In this document: piece by piece, positions 42,271-54,599 of the stretch
Numbering within the stretch: the stretch's first letter is position 1
Layout of the letters: each line of letters starts with the position of its first letter
NCBI GenBank assembly: GCA_023416515.1
Contig: JAEZHP010000111.1
Location: 1-64,000, forward strand
Direction: 5' to 3'
Length of the DNA: 64,000 nt
Source of the DNA: Pseudomonadota bacterium
GTDB lineage: Bacteria; Pseudomonadota; Alphaproteobacteria; Sphingomonadales; Sphingomonadaceae
Notes under the pieces: model-generated
What the model saw: only the letters and a program-made list of their open reading frames with translations
Told to the model about the DNA's origin: nothing
Database searches by the model: none
Program-made: the position numbers and the translations under genes

Positions 42271-42783
42271 TCAGACGCTTACCTCGGTCAAAGTCGTCGT
42301 CTCCGGCTTGGGCAGGCCGCCGGCCTTGTACTGGGCCATCAGCTCTTCCTTGCGGGCGCGCAGCTGGTCGCCGAGCGCGTCCATGTCGAGGCCGGCCTTG
42401 CGCGCCTGTGAGAACATGCCCTCCATGCGCTTCTCCTCCTCCTCGACATGGTGCTCGATCTGCTCGGACAGCACCTTGACCTTGGCGTCGTAAAAGTCGT
42501 CATCGGGGCCGCCCGCCTCGATCTCGGCGATCAGCACCTTGGCGCCGTCATGCTCGACATAGGCTTCCTTGAGGAGGTCGTCCTCGATCTTGCCCTCGCA
42601 GGCGGGGTAGAAAATCTCCTCCTCGATCTGCGCGTGGATGGTGAGCTCCATGCAGATCCGCTCCGCGATCTCGCGCTTGCGGCCGTCGCCGGACGCCTTC
42701 TCGAATTTCTCGAACAGCGCCTCGACCTCGCGGTGGTCGGCCTTGAGCAGGGCGATGGCGTCGGGCTTGGATTCGGTGGGCAT
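42271..42783 (-). CDS. Hemerythrin-domain protein
   Basis: The 170-residue soluble product is a four-helix HHE domain protein. Candidate di-iron ligands are in LKADHREVEALFE, ELTIHAQIEEEIFYP, AYVEHDGAKVLIAEIE and QIEHHVEEEEKRME. It could bind O2, NO or iron in the cytoplasm. AGGAG lies 8 nt before the ATG. Upstream is GGAAC-N17-TGTT, a near-EcfG promoter, as for the other hemerythrin gene at 11160. Confidence 0.9.
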   Translation of the reverse strand: MPTESKPDAIALLKADHREVEALFEKFEKASGDGRKREIAERICMELTIHAQIEEEIFYPACEGKIEDDLLKEAYVEHDGAKVLIAEIEAGGPDDDFYDAKVKVLSEQIEHHVEEEEKRMEGMFSQARKAGLDMDALGDQLRARKEELMAQYKAGGLPKPETTTLTEVSV

Positions 42784-42811
42784 GGGCGAGCTCCTGGTGC
42801 TTTGCGGGCAA

Positions 42812-42837
42812 AACAAAGCTTCCCCGCCCTCCGTTCC
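42812..42837 (-). promoter_or_regulatory. Putative EcfG-type stress promoter (one mismatch in -10)
   Basis: Minus strand: GGAAC (42837-42833), 17-nt spacer, TGTT (42815-42812). The -10 is about 30 nt upstream of the hemerythrin start. Confidence 0.45.
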
Positions 42838-42974
42838 GCACGAGAGCCAGCTAACCAGACCGGCACCCGCCTCGGCCACCAGGAACTCGGCGGCGAGTTG
42901 CTGACGGACACCCCCGGCTCCCTCTGGACCGTCGATCTCCCGGAGCGCTGTAGGATAGGAACCGAAAAAAGGAC

Positions 42975-43001
42975 CGTTCGTCCTGAGCTTGTCGAAGGGC
43001 G
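42975..43001 (+). repeat. CTGAGCTTGTCGAAG repeat, left member of a gene-less pair
   Basis: CGTTCGTCCTGAGCTTGTCG continuing AAGGGCG is the same repeat family as the ends of the two GIY-YIG cassettes. An inverted partner lies at 43043-43070, 41 nt away. Confidence 0.85.
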
Positions 43002-43042
43002 CTCCTTCGCTTTTTCCGTCACGAGCCCCGAAGGGAAGGGGA

Positions 43043-43070
43043 GGGCTTCGACAGGCTCAGCCCGAACGGC
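43043..43070 (-). repeat. CTGAGCTTGTCGAAG repeat, right member of a gene-less pair
   Basis: Reads GGGCTTCGACAGGCTCAG followed by CCCGAACGGC; it is the inverted, slightly diverged partner of 42975-43001. No gene lies between the two. Confidence 0.85.
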
Positions 43071-43101
43071 CGTTGGTTTGGGGCCGCCCCAGCTCCCCCA
43101 T

Positions 43102-43184
43102 CCGTCATCCCAGCGAAAGCTGGGATCTCTCTGCCTTGGCCCCGAGCAGGAAAAGCGAGATTCCAGCTTTCGCTGGAATGACGG
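43102..43184. repeat. Imperfect palindrome, GTCATCCCAGCGAAAGCTGG type
   Basis: The left end CCGTCATCCCAGCGAAAGCT and the right end CAGCTTTCGCTGGAATGACGG are inverted copies around a central 40 nt. This is a second, distinct dispersed palindrome type in the window; 56924-57005 is a looser relative. Confidence 0.8.
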
Positions 43185-43200
43185 CCCCGTGCCGTTCACC

Positions 43201-43240
43201 CGCGTGACCGTCTCCTTAAGGTTCGACTTGATCGCGGCGT
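43201..43240 (-). pseudogene. 40-nt rpoD fragment
   Basis: These 40 bases match 43808-43847 inside rpoD at 36 positions, in the same orientation. On the minus strand they encode [14 protein letters not shown] against [14 protein letters not shown] in RpoD. Nothing else of rpoD is present on either side. It starts 17 nt after the neighbouring palindrome. Confidence 0.7.
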
Positions 43241-43318
43241 TGGCGAGGCAGCAGGAGCCCGCTTCAGCGTAAACGACAGCACCCTGCCGAAGCCGTGCAT
43301 CGTTTTGCGCTTCGTCGT

Positions 43319-43606
43319 CTAGTCCGGGTAAACGAGAGCGGTTTCGTCTACGAAAAGCCGGGCGTTGTTCTTGAGGCACCAACTCTCGAGTTCACGCTTC
43401 AGCGCGGGCCAAAGATCGATCGCCCAGGCTGGTGCCCGTGCCGGCCAAGCATCTTCGGTAGGGAGATAGGCCGAGAGAATGCCCATCGGCAGTTCCAGGA
43501 CGAACGAGCCACCAGGGCCGGTGACGACCAGTTCCTCCTTCCACCGGGGAAGGAAGCGGAAGATGGCCTCGCCGGAGCTAGCATCTTCCGTCACCGCATT
43601 ACTCAT
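43319..43606 (-). CDS. Small protein of unknown function coupled to rpoD
   Basis: The 95-residue product starts at an ATG that overlaps the rpoD stop (ATGA), suggesting translational coupling. It has no signal peptide or membrane segment. It is rich in aromatic residues ([53 protein letters not shown]). No known family is recognised. Its 3' end runs up to the repeat-rich spacer. Confidence 0.65.
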   Translation of the reverse strand: MSNAVTEDASSGEAIFRFLPRWKEELVVTGPGGSFVLELPMGILSAYLPTEDAWPARAPAWAIDLWPALKRELESWCLKNNARLFVDETALVYPD

Positions 43607-45627
43607 TGATCCAGGAACGACCGCATCTTCCGGCTACGTGACGGATGCTTCAGCTTCCTCAACGCCTTCGCCTCGATCTGCCTGATGCGTTCGCGGGTCA
43701 CCGAGAACTGCTGGCCCACCTCTTCCAAAGTGTGGTCGGTGTTCATGCCGATGCCGAAGCGCATGCGCAGGACTCGTTCCTCGCGGGGAGTGAGTGACGC
43801 GAGGACTCGGGTCACCGTCTCCTTGAGGTTCGACTGGATCGCGGCGTCGACCGGGATGACCGCGTTCTTGTCCTCGATGAAGTCGCCGAGGTGGCTGTCT
43901 TCCTCGTCGCCGATCGGCGTTTCGAGGCTGATCGGCTCCTTGGCGATCTTCATAACCTTGCGGACCTTCTCGAGCGGCATCGAGAGGCGCTCGGCGAGGT
44001 CCTCGGGCGTGGCTTCGCGGCCATGCTCGTGGAGGAACTGGCGGCCGGTGCGGACCAGCTTGTTGATCGTCTCGATCATGTGGACCGGGATTCGGATGGT
44101 CCGCGCCTGGTCGGCGATCGAGCGGGTGATCGCCTGGCGGATCCACCACGTCGCATAGGTGCTGAACTTGTAGCCGCGGCGATATTCGAACTTATCGACC
44201 GCCTTCATCAGGCCGATATTGCCCTCCTGGATGAGGTCCAGGAACTGAAGGCCGCGGTTGGTATATTTCTTGGCGATCGAGATGACGAGGCGAAGGTTCG
44301 CCTCGACCATCTCCTTCTTGGCGATCCGCGCCTCGCGCTCCCCTTTTTGGACCTGGTTCACGATCCGGCGGAACTCGGCGAGGCTCATGCCGGTCGCCTG
44401 GGCGATCTCGGCGATCTCGGTGCGGATCCGCTCGATGGCGTCGGCCTCGGTGGTGCAGAAGGCGTGCCACTTGCGGTCGATTCCGCACACGCGGTCCGAC
44501 CAGCCCTCGTCGAGCTCGTGGCCCATATAGGAATCGAGGAAGGCCTTGCGCGGCACCTTGTGGCGCTCGGCGAGGCGGAGCATCTGGCCGCCGAGAGCGG
44601 TCAGGCGGCGGTTGTAGCTGTAGAGCTGGTCGACCAGGAACTCGATCTTGGCGCCGTGGAACTGGACGCTCTCGACTTCCGCGGTGAGCTGCTCGCGGAG
44701 CGCCTGGTACTTCTTCTCGTCGGCCTTGGAGAATTCCTGCCCGCCGCTCATCGCGTCCATGCGCGCGGCCTGGAGCTTGCTGAACTTCTTGTAGAGGTCG
44801 GTGATCCGGGCGAACTTCTCGAGCGCGTCCGGCTTCAGGGTCTCTTCCATCTGGGCAAGGGAGAGGGTGTTATCCTCGTCCTCCTCCTCGGCGGCCGGGC
44901 GCGGGGTGCGCCGCTCGACCATGGAATCCTCGTCCTCCTCCTCGGGAGCTTCCTCGACCTCTTCCTCTTCCTTGATCGAGGGGCCGGCATTCTTCTCGCT
45001 GATCTCGCCGTCGGCGCCCTCAGCGCCTTCCTCGGACTCGGTGAGCTGCTCGGCGGTCGGGCCCTTGGACAGCATCGCCTCGAGGTCGAGGATCTCGCGA
45101 AGCTGCATGTCGCCGCGGTTCAGCGCGTCGGACCAGTGGATGATCGCGTTGAAGGTGATCGGGCTTTCGCACAGGCCCCAGATCATCGTGTCGCGGCCGG
45201 CCTCGATGCGCTTGGCGATGGCGATCTCGCCCTCGCGGCTGAGCAGCTCGACCGCGCCCATCTCGCGAAGATACATGCGGACGGGGTCGTCGGTGCGGTC
45301 GACGGTTTCCTTCTTCTTCTCGACGACGAACGTCTCGCCGTCGCCGCCTTCCTCGGCTGACGAGTCGTCCTCCTTGTCCTCCTCATCGGAATCGTCGTTC
45401 TCGACGATATTCACCCCCATCTCGGACAGAGCGGACATGATGTCCTCGATCTGCTCGGAGGACATCTGGTCCTGCGGAAGCGCCTCGTTGAGCTCGTCAT
45501 AGGTGATGACTCCGCGCTTCTTGGCGCGGGCAATGAGCTTCTTGATCGAGGCTTCGTTGAGGTCGATCAGCGGCGCATCGCCATTCTCGTTGCGCTCGTC
45601 AGTCTCGGCCGTTTCAGTCTTCGCCAT
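43603..45627 (-). CDS. rpoD: RNA polymerase primary sigma factor RpoD
   Basis: The 674-residue housekeeping sigma factor has region 1.1, a long acidic non-conserved insert (about residues 55-80 and 200-260, rich in Glu/Asp), region 1.2-2 ([21 protein letters not shown] is split across the start, then [20 protein letters not shown] and [18 protein letters not shown]), region 3 and region 4 with the helix-turn-helix [20 protein letters not shown]. It recognises -35/-10 promoters. It overlaps the upstream dnaG by 14 nt, the usual dnaG-rpoD order. Confidence 0.98.
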   Translation of the reverse strand: MAKTETAETDERNENGDAPLIDLNEASIKKLIARAKKRGVITYDELNEALPQDQMSSEQIEDIMSALSEMGVNIVENDDSDEEDKEDDSSAEEGGDGETFVVEKKKETVDRTDDPVRMYLREMGAVELLSREGEIAIAKRIEAGRDTMIWGLCESPITFNAIIHWSDALNRGDMQLREILDLEAMLSKGPTAEQLTESEEGAEGADGEISEKNAGPSIKEEEEVEEAPEEEDEDSMVERRTPRPAAEEEDEDNTLSLAQMEETLKPDALEKFARITDLYKKFSKLQAARMDAMSGGQEFSKADEKKYQALREQLTAEVESVQFHGAKIEFLVDQLYSYNRRLTALGGQMLRLAERHKVPRKAFLDSYMGHELDEGWSDRVCGIDRKWHAFCTTEADAIERIRTEIAEIAQATGMSLAEFRRIVNQVQKGEREARIAKKEMVEANLRLVISIAKKYTNRGLQFLDLIQEGNIGLMKAVDKFEYRRGYKFSTYATWWIRQAITRSIADQARTIRIPVHMIETINKLVRTGRQFLHEHGREATPEDLAERLSMPLEKVRKVMKIAKEPISLETPIGDEEDSHLGDFIEDKNAVIPVDAAIQSNLKETVTRVLASLTPREERVLRMRFGIGMNTDHTLEEVGQQFSVTRERIRQIEAKALRKLKHPSRSRKMRSFLDQ

Positions 45628-47503
45628 CCGCTACGCCTGCCTTGTCTTCTTCGTCCAGGACCAGCCGCGCGAGCCGCCGGTCGGATTCTTCCAATGCCGT
45701 CCTAAGCCGCACCTGCTCGGCAAAGGTAGTCTCGTCAAACGCCTCCTTCAGTCGGGCGGTCGCCGCCTTGTAGGCTGCGTCCAGCTCCGGCCGTGCCGCC
45801 AGCGTATCAACGACCAGAACGAGGTCTCTTTGCGCACGCTCCGGATCGCCGTCCCGCTTGGTGAAGGAAAAGCCAAGTCCTCGCCCCTGGCCCAGCGCCT
45901 CGACAAGTGCTTCCGCACCATTGCCGGCCAATATGGTATGGAGCCTTTCCCGATCAAGCACATCGTTGGTGAGTGCTGCATCGAGAAGCGCGTCGCGAAG
46001 GCGGACGAGGTCGCGGCCGCGGATCGGAAGGGCCGCGATCTGCTCGGCATGGGCCGCGATCTGCTCGGGATAGCTGAGCAGTCCGAACAGGACGGCGCGG
46101 CTCAGCGACGGGCTCAAGCCGGCGCTTCCGAGCGCCTTGACCGCGTCGGACGCCGGGCGGGGCGGGGGCGTGAAGTTTCCCCGGCCGCGCCATTGGCCGG
46201 GGCCGCCCTGGCCGCGGTTGAACGGCTGGAACTCGCGTCGCGGCGGGCGGGTGACTTCATCGAAGCGGCGAAGCAGCTCGGCTCGATATTGGTCGCGAAC
46301 GTCGGGGTCGCCGATCGACGAGGTGAGATCGAGGAGTCGTCGCTTGAGGCCGGCGCGCTGCTCGGGCGTGGCCAACGGCTCGGCTTCGCGCTCGTGGCGC
46401 CACAGGCGGTCGACGAGCGGCTCGGGGGTGGCGAGGAGCTGTTCGAGCGCGCTTCGGCCCTGGGCGCGGATGAGGTCGTCGGGGTCCTGGCCCGCGGGCA
46501 GGGTGGCGAAGGCGAGCGAGCGACCGGGCGCGAGGTGGGGCAGGGCCTTGAGAGCGCCTCGAACCGCCGCTTTCTGTCCCGCCGAATCGCCGTCGAAGCA
46601 GAGGATCGGCGAGGGCGCCATCTGCCACAGTAGAGCGAGCTGCATGTCGGTGAGCGCGGTGCCGAGCGGGGCGACGGCCTCGCCGATCCCGGCCTGGTCG
46701 AGCGCGATGGCGTCCATCTGGCCCTCGACGACGATCACCCGCCCGCTCTGACGCGCTGCTGCGGCGGCTCGGTCGATGTTGAACAGGTTGCGGCCCTTGT
46801 CGAAGATCGGAGTTTCGGGGCTGTTGAGATATTTGGGCTCGCCGGCTCCGAGGATCCGCGCGCTGAACGCGATGACGCGGCCGCGGCGGTCGCGGATCGG
46901 GAAGGTGAGGCGGCCGCGGAAGCGGTCGTAGGGCTCGCGGCTGTCGTCGGGGGCGACGAGGAGGCCGGCCTCGACCAGCTTGTCGTTGCCGAACGCCTTC
47001 AGAGCCGCCTTGAGCTTGCCTCGGGAATCGGGGGCGAAGCCGAAGCCGAAGCGGCGGCGCGTCTCCTCGCTGATTCCGCGCTTCTGCAGATAGGCGCGGG
47101 CTTCGCCGCCTTCGAGGCCGCCCAGCTGCTCTTCGAAGAAATGCTGCGCCGCCTCGACCGCGTCGTAGAGAGTGGAGGCCCGTTCTGCCCGTTCACGCGC
47201 CTGCGGGTCCGGTGCCGGCATGTCCATGCCCGCGGCCTGGGCGAGCTCCTTCACCGCATCCATGAAGGGCAGGCCCCTGGCGTCGGTCAGGAAACGGATC
47301 GCGTCGCCATGCGCCTGGCAGCCGAAGCAGTGATAGAAGCCCTTCTCGTCATTGACGTAGAAGCTCGGAGTCTTCTCGTTGTGGAACGGGCAGCAGGCCT
47401 TGTACTCGCGCCCCGCCTTGGTGAGCTTCACGGACTTGCCGATCAGAGCGGACAGCGGGGTGCGGGCGCGAAGCTCGTCGAGAAAGGCGGGGGAGAGGGT
47501 CAA
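45614..47503 (-). CDS. dnaG: DNA primase DnaG
   Basis: DnaG makes RNA primers for replication. The 629-residue product has the N-terminal CHC2 zinc-binding domain ([12 protein letters not shown]...FYHCFGC), the RNA polymerase/TOPRIM core ([26 protein letters not shown]) and a C-terminal helicase-binding region. I chose the TTG at 47503, preceded by GGGGGG, because it gives the standard N-terminus [14 protein letters not shown]; a TTG at 47515 is four codons longer with no ribosome-binding site. Confidence 0.96.
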   Translation of the reverse strand: MTLSPAFLDELRARTPLSALIGKSVKLTKAGREYKACCPFHNEKTPSFYVNDEKGFYHCFGCQAHGDAIRFLTDARGLPFMDAVKELAQAAGMDMPAPDPQARERAERASTLYDAVEAAQHFFEEQLGGLEGGEARAYLQKRGISEETRRRFGFGFAPDSRGKLKAALKAFGNDKLVEAGLLVAPDDSREPYDRFRGRLTFPIRDRRGRVIAFSARILGAGEPKYLNSPETPIFDKGRNLFNIDRAAAAARQSGRVIVVEGQMDAIALDQAGIGEAVAPLGTALTDMQLALLWQMAPSPILCFDGDSAGQKAAVRGALKALPHLAPGRSLAFATLPAGQDPDDLIRAQGRSALEQLLATPEPLVDRLWRHEREAEPLATPEQRAGLKRRLLDLTSSIGDPDVRDQYRAELLRRFDEVTRPPRREFQPFNRGQGGPGQWRGRGNFTPPPRPASDAVKALGSAGLSPSLSRAVLFGLLSYPEQIAAHAEQIAALPIRGRDLVRLRDALLDAALTNDVLDRERLHTILAGNGAEALVEALGQGRGLGFSFTKRDGDPERAQRDLVLVVDTLAARPELDAAYKAATARLKEAFDETTFAEQVRLRTALEESDRRLARLVLDEEDKAGVADGED

Positions 47504-47537
47504 CGGACCCCCCAAGAGAGCAACACACGGCCCCCTC

Positions 47538-47572
47538 CGCTCGTCCTGAGCGAAGTCGAAGGGCGTCCGCGC
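47538..47572 (+). repeat. Left 35-nt inverted repeat of GIY-YIG cassette 2
   Basis: The 35 bases begin CGCTCGTCCTGAGCGAAGTC and continue GAAGGGCGTCCGCGC. The exact reverse complement is at 47926-47960. The core CTGAGCGAAGTCGAAG is a variant of the repeat around cassette 1. Confidence 0.92.
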
Positions 47573-47594
47573 GAGCTTCGTGCAGGATTGATGA

Positions 47595-47903
47595 TCATCT
47601 TTTGTCGGCTCGAGTCGGACGCTCGCGTGGCGGGATGGCCAGATAACTGATGAGCGGCCAGTCGCCGGTAATCAGGGCTTCTTTCTTCGCCACGGTCCAT
47701 TTCTTGATCATGCGCTCGGCGGTAAAGGCTTCGTCGCGGGTCGGCATCTCTTCGCACCAGACGAGTTCGACCGGGCGACGGCGCTTGGTCCAATCGGCGC
47801 CCAAACCCTGCTGATGCTGCCAGAGACGCGCGTCGAGATCGTCCGTGTGGCCCGCATAATAGGAGCCATCCTTGCACTTCAGCATATAGACCCAGAAGCC
47901 CAA
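47595..47903 (-). CDS. GIY-YIG nuclease family protein between inverted repeats
   Basis: The 102-residue product is a stand-alone UPF0213-type GIY-YIG domain: FWVYMLKCKDGSYYAGHT (the GIY...YIG pair read as VYM...YAG), the catalytic Arg in DDLDARLWQH, RRPVELVW and the Glu in TAERMIKKW. It is clearly the same subfamily as the domain at 29861. It starts at a TTG with GAGG 6 nt upstream. It lies between dnaG and yqeY inside a perfect 35-nt inverted repeat. Small GIY-YIG proteins are putative Mg-dependent endonucleases; target unknown. Confidence 0.87.
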   Translation of the reverse strand: MGFWVYMLKCKDGSYYAGHTDDLDARLWQHQQGLGADWTKRRRPVELVWCEEMPTRDEAFTAERMIKKWTVAKKEALITGDWPLISYLAIPPRERPTRADKR

Positions 47904-47925
47904 GGGGTGCCTCGTTCGAGCGTTG

Positions 47926-47960
47926 GCGCGGACGCCCTTCGACTTCGCTCAGGACGAGCG
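47926..47960 (-). repeat. Right 35-nt inverted repeat of GIY-YIG cassette 2
   Basis: Exact reverse complement of 47538-47572. It lies 22 nt upstream of the GIY-YIG start and 41 nt from the end of yqeY. Confidence 0.92.
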
Positions 47961-48001
47961 GGGAGGTTGCGGCTGACACGGTCCTCCCGCAAGCGGAAGT
48001 T

Positions 48002-48454
48002 CTATGCCCCCAGCTTTCCCCGTACCGCGGCGCCGGCCTTGGCCATGTCGATCTGGCCGGCGTGGCGTTCCTTCAGGGCCGCCATGACCTTGCCCATGTC
48101 CTTGATCGAGGCGGCGCCGGTGTCGGCGACGATTGCGTCGATCGCAGCGCCGAGCTCGTCGTCGCTCATCTGGGCGGGGAGGAAGTCCTCGATCACCGCG
48201 ATCTCGGCCGCTTCGGCCTCGGCGAGCTCCTCGCGGTTGCCCTTCTTGTACATCTCGATCGATTCGCGGCGCTGCTTGATCATCTTCTGGAGGACGTCTG
48301 TGACCAGCAAGTCGTCGTCGCCGGCCTCCTTGCCGCGGAGCTCGATGTCGCGATTCTTCAGCGCCGACTGGATCAGGCGGATGGTCGCCACCCGCGGCTT
48401 GTCGCCGCCCTTCATGGCGCTCACCAGCGCCGACTTGATCTCGTCGCGAATCAT
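48002..48454 (-). CDS. GatB/YqeY domain protein
   Basis: The 150-residue product matches the YqeY family (GatB C-terminal-like helical domain): RDEIKSALVSAMKGGDKPRV, IQSALKNRDIELRGKEA, LQKMIKQRRESIEMYKKGNR, EIAVIEDFLPAQMSDDEL. YqeY proteins may interact with tRNA or aminoacyl-tRNA amidation machinery, but the role is unsettled. It normally sits next to dnaG; here the GIY-YIG cassette lies in between. It is divergent from carA. Confidence 0.93.
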   Translation of the reverse strand: MIRDEIKSALVSAMKGGDKPRVATIRLIQSALKNRDIELRGKEAGDDDLLVTDVLQKMIKQRRESIEMYKKGNREELAEAEAAEIAVIEDFLPAQMSDDELGAAIDAIVADTGAASIKDMGKVMAALKERHAGQIDMAKAGAAVRGKLGA

Positions 48455-48595
48455 GACCCGTTCGTCCGTGGCTTTGGGAAACGGCCAACATAGGGCGGCC
48501 TCGCAAGGTTTAACAGGATTGACCTGCCGGGCCCGCGTCTCTAGCCGCTGGGGCTTAGCGACATCGTCAGATTCTGAAACGGAGTGCCCGCCACC

Positions 48596-49774
48596 ATGGC
48601 CGACGCCAACACCACGCCTGCGCCGAACGGGGCGACGGGCGTATTGGTCCTGGCCGACGGAAGCGTGATCTGGGGCAGGGGGTTCGGCGCCGAGGGCCAG
48701 GCGGTCGGCGAGCTGTGCTTCAACACCGCGATGACCGGATACCAGGAGGTGATGACCGATCCTTCCTATGCCAGGCAGATCGTCACCTTCACCTTCCCCC
48801 ATATCGGCAATGTCGGCGCCAACCATGAGGATCTGGAAGCCGACAATCCCTGGGCACTGGGCTGCGTGGTGCGCGAGGACGTCACGAGCCCGAGCAATTT
48901 CCGGGCGATCCAGGGTTTCGATTTCTGGATGAAGAGCAACGGGCGGATCGGAATCTCCGGAGTCGACACCCGCGCGGTGACCCGGCGAATCCGAATGTCG
49001 GGCGCGCCGAACGCGGTGATCGCTCACAGCGCGGATGGGCGCTTCGACATCGACGCGCTCATCGCCGAGGCGCGGAACTGGCCGGGACTTGAAGGCATGG
49101 ACCTCGCCAAGGAGGTCTCGTGCACTCAGATGTTCCGCTGGACGGGCCGGCGCTGGGGCCTCGGCGAAGGCTATGCGGCCGACGAGGAATGGGACGCCGG
49201 CGAAAAGGGCGAGCCCCATGTCGTCGCCATCGACTATGGCTCCAAGCGCAACATCTTCCGCAACCTACGTGACGCCGGCGCTCGAGTGACCGTGCTTCCA
49301 GCGACCGCGACGTTCGACGAGGTGATGGCGCACCAGCCGGACGGCTTCTTCCTGTCGAACGGCCCCGGCGACCCCGCCGCGACCGGCGAATATGCGATCC
49401 CCGTGATCCGCCAGATGCTCGACACCAAGAAGCCCTTGTTCGGCATCTGCCTCGGCCACCAGCTTCTCGCGCTCGCCGTCGGCGGTAAGACGGCGAAGAT
49501 GCACCAGGGCCATCGCGGCGCCAACCACCCGGTCAAGCGCCTCGCCGACGGCCGGGTCGAGATCACCAGCATGAACCACGGCTTCGCGGTCCTCGCGGAC
49601 AGCCTGCCGGCCACTGCGCGCGAGACCCATGTCAGCCTGTTCGACGGCAGCAACTGCGGTCTAGAGCTGACCGACCAGCCGGCATTCAGCGTGCAATATC
49701 ATCCGGAGGCGAGCCCCGGCCCGCAGGACAGCCAGTATCTGTTCGGCAAGTTCGTCGACCAGGTGAAGAAGTGA
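48596..49774 (+). CDS. carA: Carbamoyl-phosphate synthase small subunit
   Basis: CarA is the glutaminase that feeds ammonia to CarB for carbamoyl phosphate, used in arginine and pyrimidine synthesis. The 392-residue product has the N-terminal small-subunit domain (SVIWGRGFGAEG, GYQEVMTDPSYARQIVTFTF) and a class I glutamine amidotransferase domain with the catalytic Cys in FGICLGHQLLAL and His/Glu in QYHPEASPGP. The ATG at 48596 is 11 nt after GGAG. Its stop overlaps the next gene's GTG. Confidence 0.96.
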   Translation: MADANTTPAPNGATGVLVLADGSVIWGRGFGAEGQAVGELCFNTAMTGYQEVMTDPSYARQIVTFTFPHIGNVGANHEDLEADNPWALGCVVREDVTSPSNFRAIQGFDFWMKSNGRIGISGVDTRAVTRRIRMSGAPNAVIAHSADGRFDIDALIAEARNWPGLEGMDLAKEVSCTQMFRWTGRRWGLGEGYAADEEWDAGEKGEPHVVAIDYGSKRNIFRNLRDAGARVTVLPATATFDEVMAHQPDGFFLSNGPGDPAATGEYAIPVIRQMLDTKKPLFGICLGHQLLALAVGGKTAKMHQGHRGANHPVKRLADGRVEITSMNHGFAVLADSLPATARETHVSLFDGSNCGLELTDQPAFSVQYHPEASPGPQDSQYLFGKFVDQVKK

Positions 49775-50036
49775 GGGCTGGAATTGCCCTCTGTCTTCCC
49801 TTTGCCGCGACGGCCTGCGTGACTCCGACCCGCATGTATTCCACCGATGAGCTCGCCGCGGCCGGCCGTGCCTGCGGCCTCGAACTGGGCGAGCTCGCGC
49901 AGGAACCGGAGGAGCCGCGCCTGCTCTTCTTCGTCACGCCCAATCCGCCGCAGGCCCAGCGGACCTGCGTCCAGCGCTGGGCGCGCCGCCGAAGCCTCCA
50001 CCTGGTCCTTATCGAAGGGGTTGAACGAGTACCCTG

Positions 50037-50037
<1 letters not shown>
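49771..50037 (+). CDS. Small putative lipoprotein between carA and carB
   Basis: The 88-residue product starts at a GTG overlapping the carA stop (GTGA), and its own stop overlaps the carB ATG (TGATG). The N-terminus [19 protein letters not shown] looks like a lipoprotein signal with lipobox ATAC. The remainder is hydrophilic with two further Cys. The tight packing shows it is translated with carA and carB. I know no function, and a role in carbamoyl phosphate synthesis would be surprising for an exported protein. Confidence 0.7.
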
Positions 50038-53357
<3,320 letters not shown>

Positions 53358-53449
53358 AGCGAAACGACTTCCCACAGCTTAACCTACGTAACGGGATCGC
53401 TGATTGCGGCTCGCTTCGACAAGTTGTTGACGATGAAAGGGCAGGTTAG

Positions 53450-53929
53450 ATGGCCACGGTCGAAAAGATGCCGATGCTGGCGGAGGGCTATGAAAAGCTC
53501 CAGCTGACCATTCGGCAGCTGAAAACCGTCGAACGTCCCCAGGTCATCGACGCCATCGAGGAAGCGCGCGCCCATGGCGACCTTTCCGAGAACGCCGAAT
53601 ATCACGCCGCCAAGGAGCGGCAGGGCCAGATCGAATCGCAGATCGCGGACATCGAGGATCGCCTCAGCCGCGCCATGGTGATCGACCCGACGACGCTGTC
53701 GGGCGACAAGGTCGTGTTCGGCGCCACCGTCCACCTGGTCGACGAGAACGAGAAGAAGATCGTCTACCAGATCGTCGGCGAGACCGAGGCGGACGCGCGC
53801 GTCGGCCGGATCAGCTACAATTCGCCGCTCGGCCGCGCCCTCATCGGCCGCTCGGTCGGCGACGAGGTCGAGTTCTCGGCACCGTCCGGCGACCGCTATT
53901 TCGAAATCGCTGCGGTCGAGTTCAAATAA
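53450..53929 (+). CDS. greA: Transcription elongation factor GreA
   Basis: GreA rescues backtracked RNA polymerase by stimulating transcript cleavage. The 159-residue product has the N-terminal coiled coil with the acidic tip ([20 protein letters not shown]) and the C-terminal FKBP-like domain ([22 protein letters not shown]). It follows carB, a common arrangement in alphaproteobacteria. Confidence 0.97.
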   Translation: MATVEKMPMLAEGYEKLQLTIRQLKTVERPQVIDAIEEARAHGDLSENAEYHAAKERQGQIESQIADIEDRLSRAMVIDPTTLSGDKVVFGATVHLVDENEKKIVYQIVGETEADARVGRISYNSPLGRALIGRSVGDEVEFSAPSGDRYFEIAAVEFK

Positions 53930-53954
53930 GCTAAGGCGGGACGCGGAGCCCAAA

Positions 53955-54596
53955 ATGCGGACTCCCGACAGCTGGCACACGGCGCAGGCGACGGTCGCGA
54001 TCGCCTGCCTCACCGCCTTCGTCTATTTGATCGTCAGCACCTTCCAGCTGGAGATGTGGGCGATCCCGATGGGCGCGTTCGTTCCGGGGGCGCTCGGGAC
54101 CGATCTCGGATTCGCGCGGGTGCCTTTCGTCCTCACGCCTCTGACCGCGGCGCTCCTCCATGCCGGCATCTGGCACATTGCGTTCAACCTGCTGATCTTC
54201 GTCTTCTGCGGGCGAGCGGTCGAAGGGGCGGTCGGGCCGGTCAACCTCATCATCCTCTATGTCGTCGGCGCCTACGCGGCGGCGCTCGGCCAGTATCTGA
54301 TGGGGCCCGACCAGATCGTGCCGATGATCGGCGCGAGCGGCGCCATCTCCGCCGTGATCGGCGCCTATGCGATGCTGTTCGGCAAGAACCGGGTCCGGGT
54401 CGACAATGCGACTCTGGCGCTGTGGCTCAACGCCTTGTGGCTGATGGCGACCTGGGTTGGCCTTCAGCTCGTCATGGGAATCGTGTTCCGCACCGGCCCG
54501 GGCATCCTGGTCGCGGTGGGGGCCCATATCGGAGGCTTCGTCGCCGGCCTGCTTCTGGCGCGGCCGTTGCTCCTGTGGCGCTACCGCAACGCCTGA
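53955..54596 (+). CDS. Rhomboid family intramembrane serine protease
   Basis: The 213-residue product has six hydrophobic helices and rhomboid signatures: HIAFNLLIFVFCGRAVE (HxxxN), the catalytic Ser in IGASGAISAVIGAY and the catalytic His in AHIGGFVAGLL. It should cleave transmembrane substrates within the inner membrane. It lies 25 nt after greA on the same strand. Confidence 0.9.
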   Translation: MRTPDSWHTAQATVAIACLTAFVYLIVSTFQLEMWAIPMGAFVPGALGTDLGFARVPFVLTPLTAALLHAGIWHIAFNLLIFVFCGRAVEGAVGPVNLIILYVVGAYAAALGQYLMGPDQIVPMIGASGAISAVIGAYAMLFGKNRVRVDNATLALWLNALWLMATWVGLQLVMGIVFRTGPGILVAVGAHIGGFVAGLLLARPLLLWRYRNA

Positions 54597-54599
54597 TGC

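Larger units (their letters stand above)
42784..43318. other. 535-nt spacer without a gene, rich in repeats
   Basis: I see no convincing coding region here. The stretch holds the hemerythrin promoter, an inverted pair of CTGAGC-type repeats (42975-43070), a GTCATCCCAGCG-type palindrome (43102-43184) and a 40-nt fragment resembling rpoD (43201-43240). The frames that cross it on either strand run through these repeats and are not credible genes. Confidence 0.75.

Noticed and set aside
42531..43382. 283-codon minus-strand frame through the repeat-rich spacer
   Set aside because: It crosses three repeats and enters the hemerythrin gene out of frame. Only the short rpoD-like part is meaningful, and that is reported separately.
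43891..45360. 489-codon plus-strand frame across rpoD
   Set aside because: Antisense to rpoD; its leucine/valine-rich composition is the mirror of the acidic RpoD insert, not a membrane protein.
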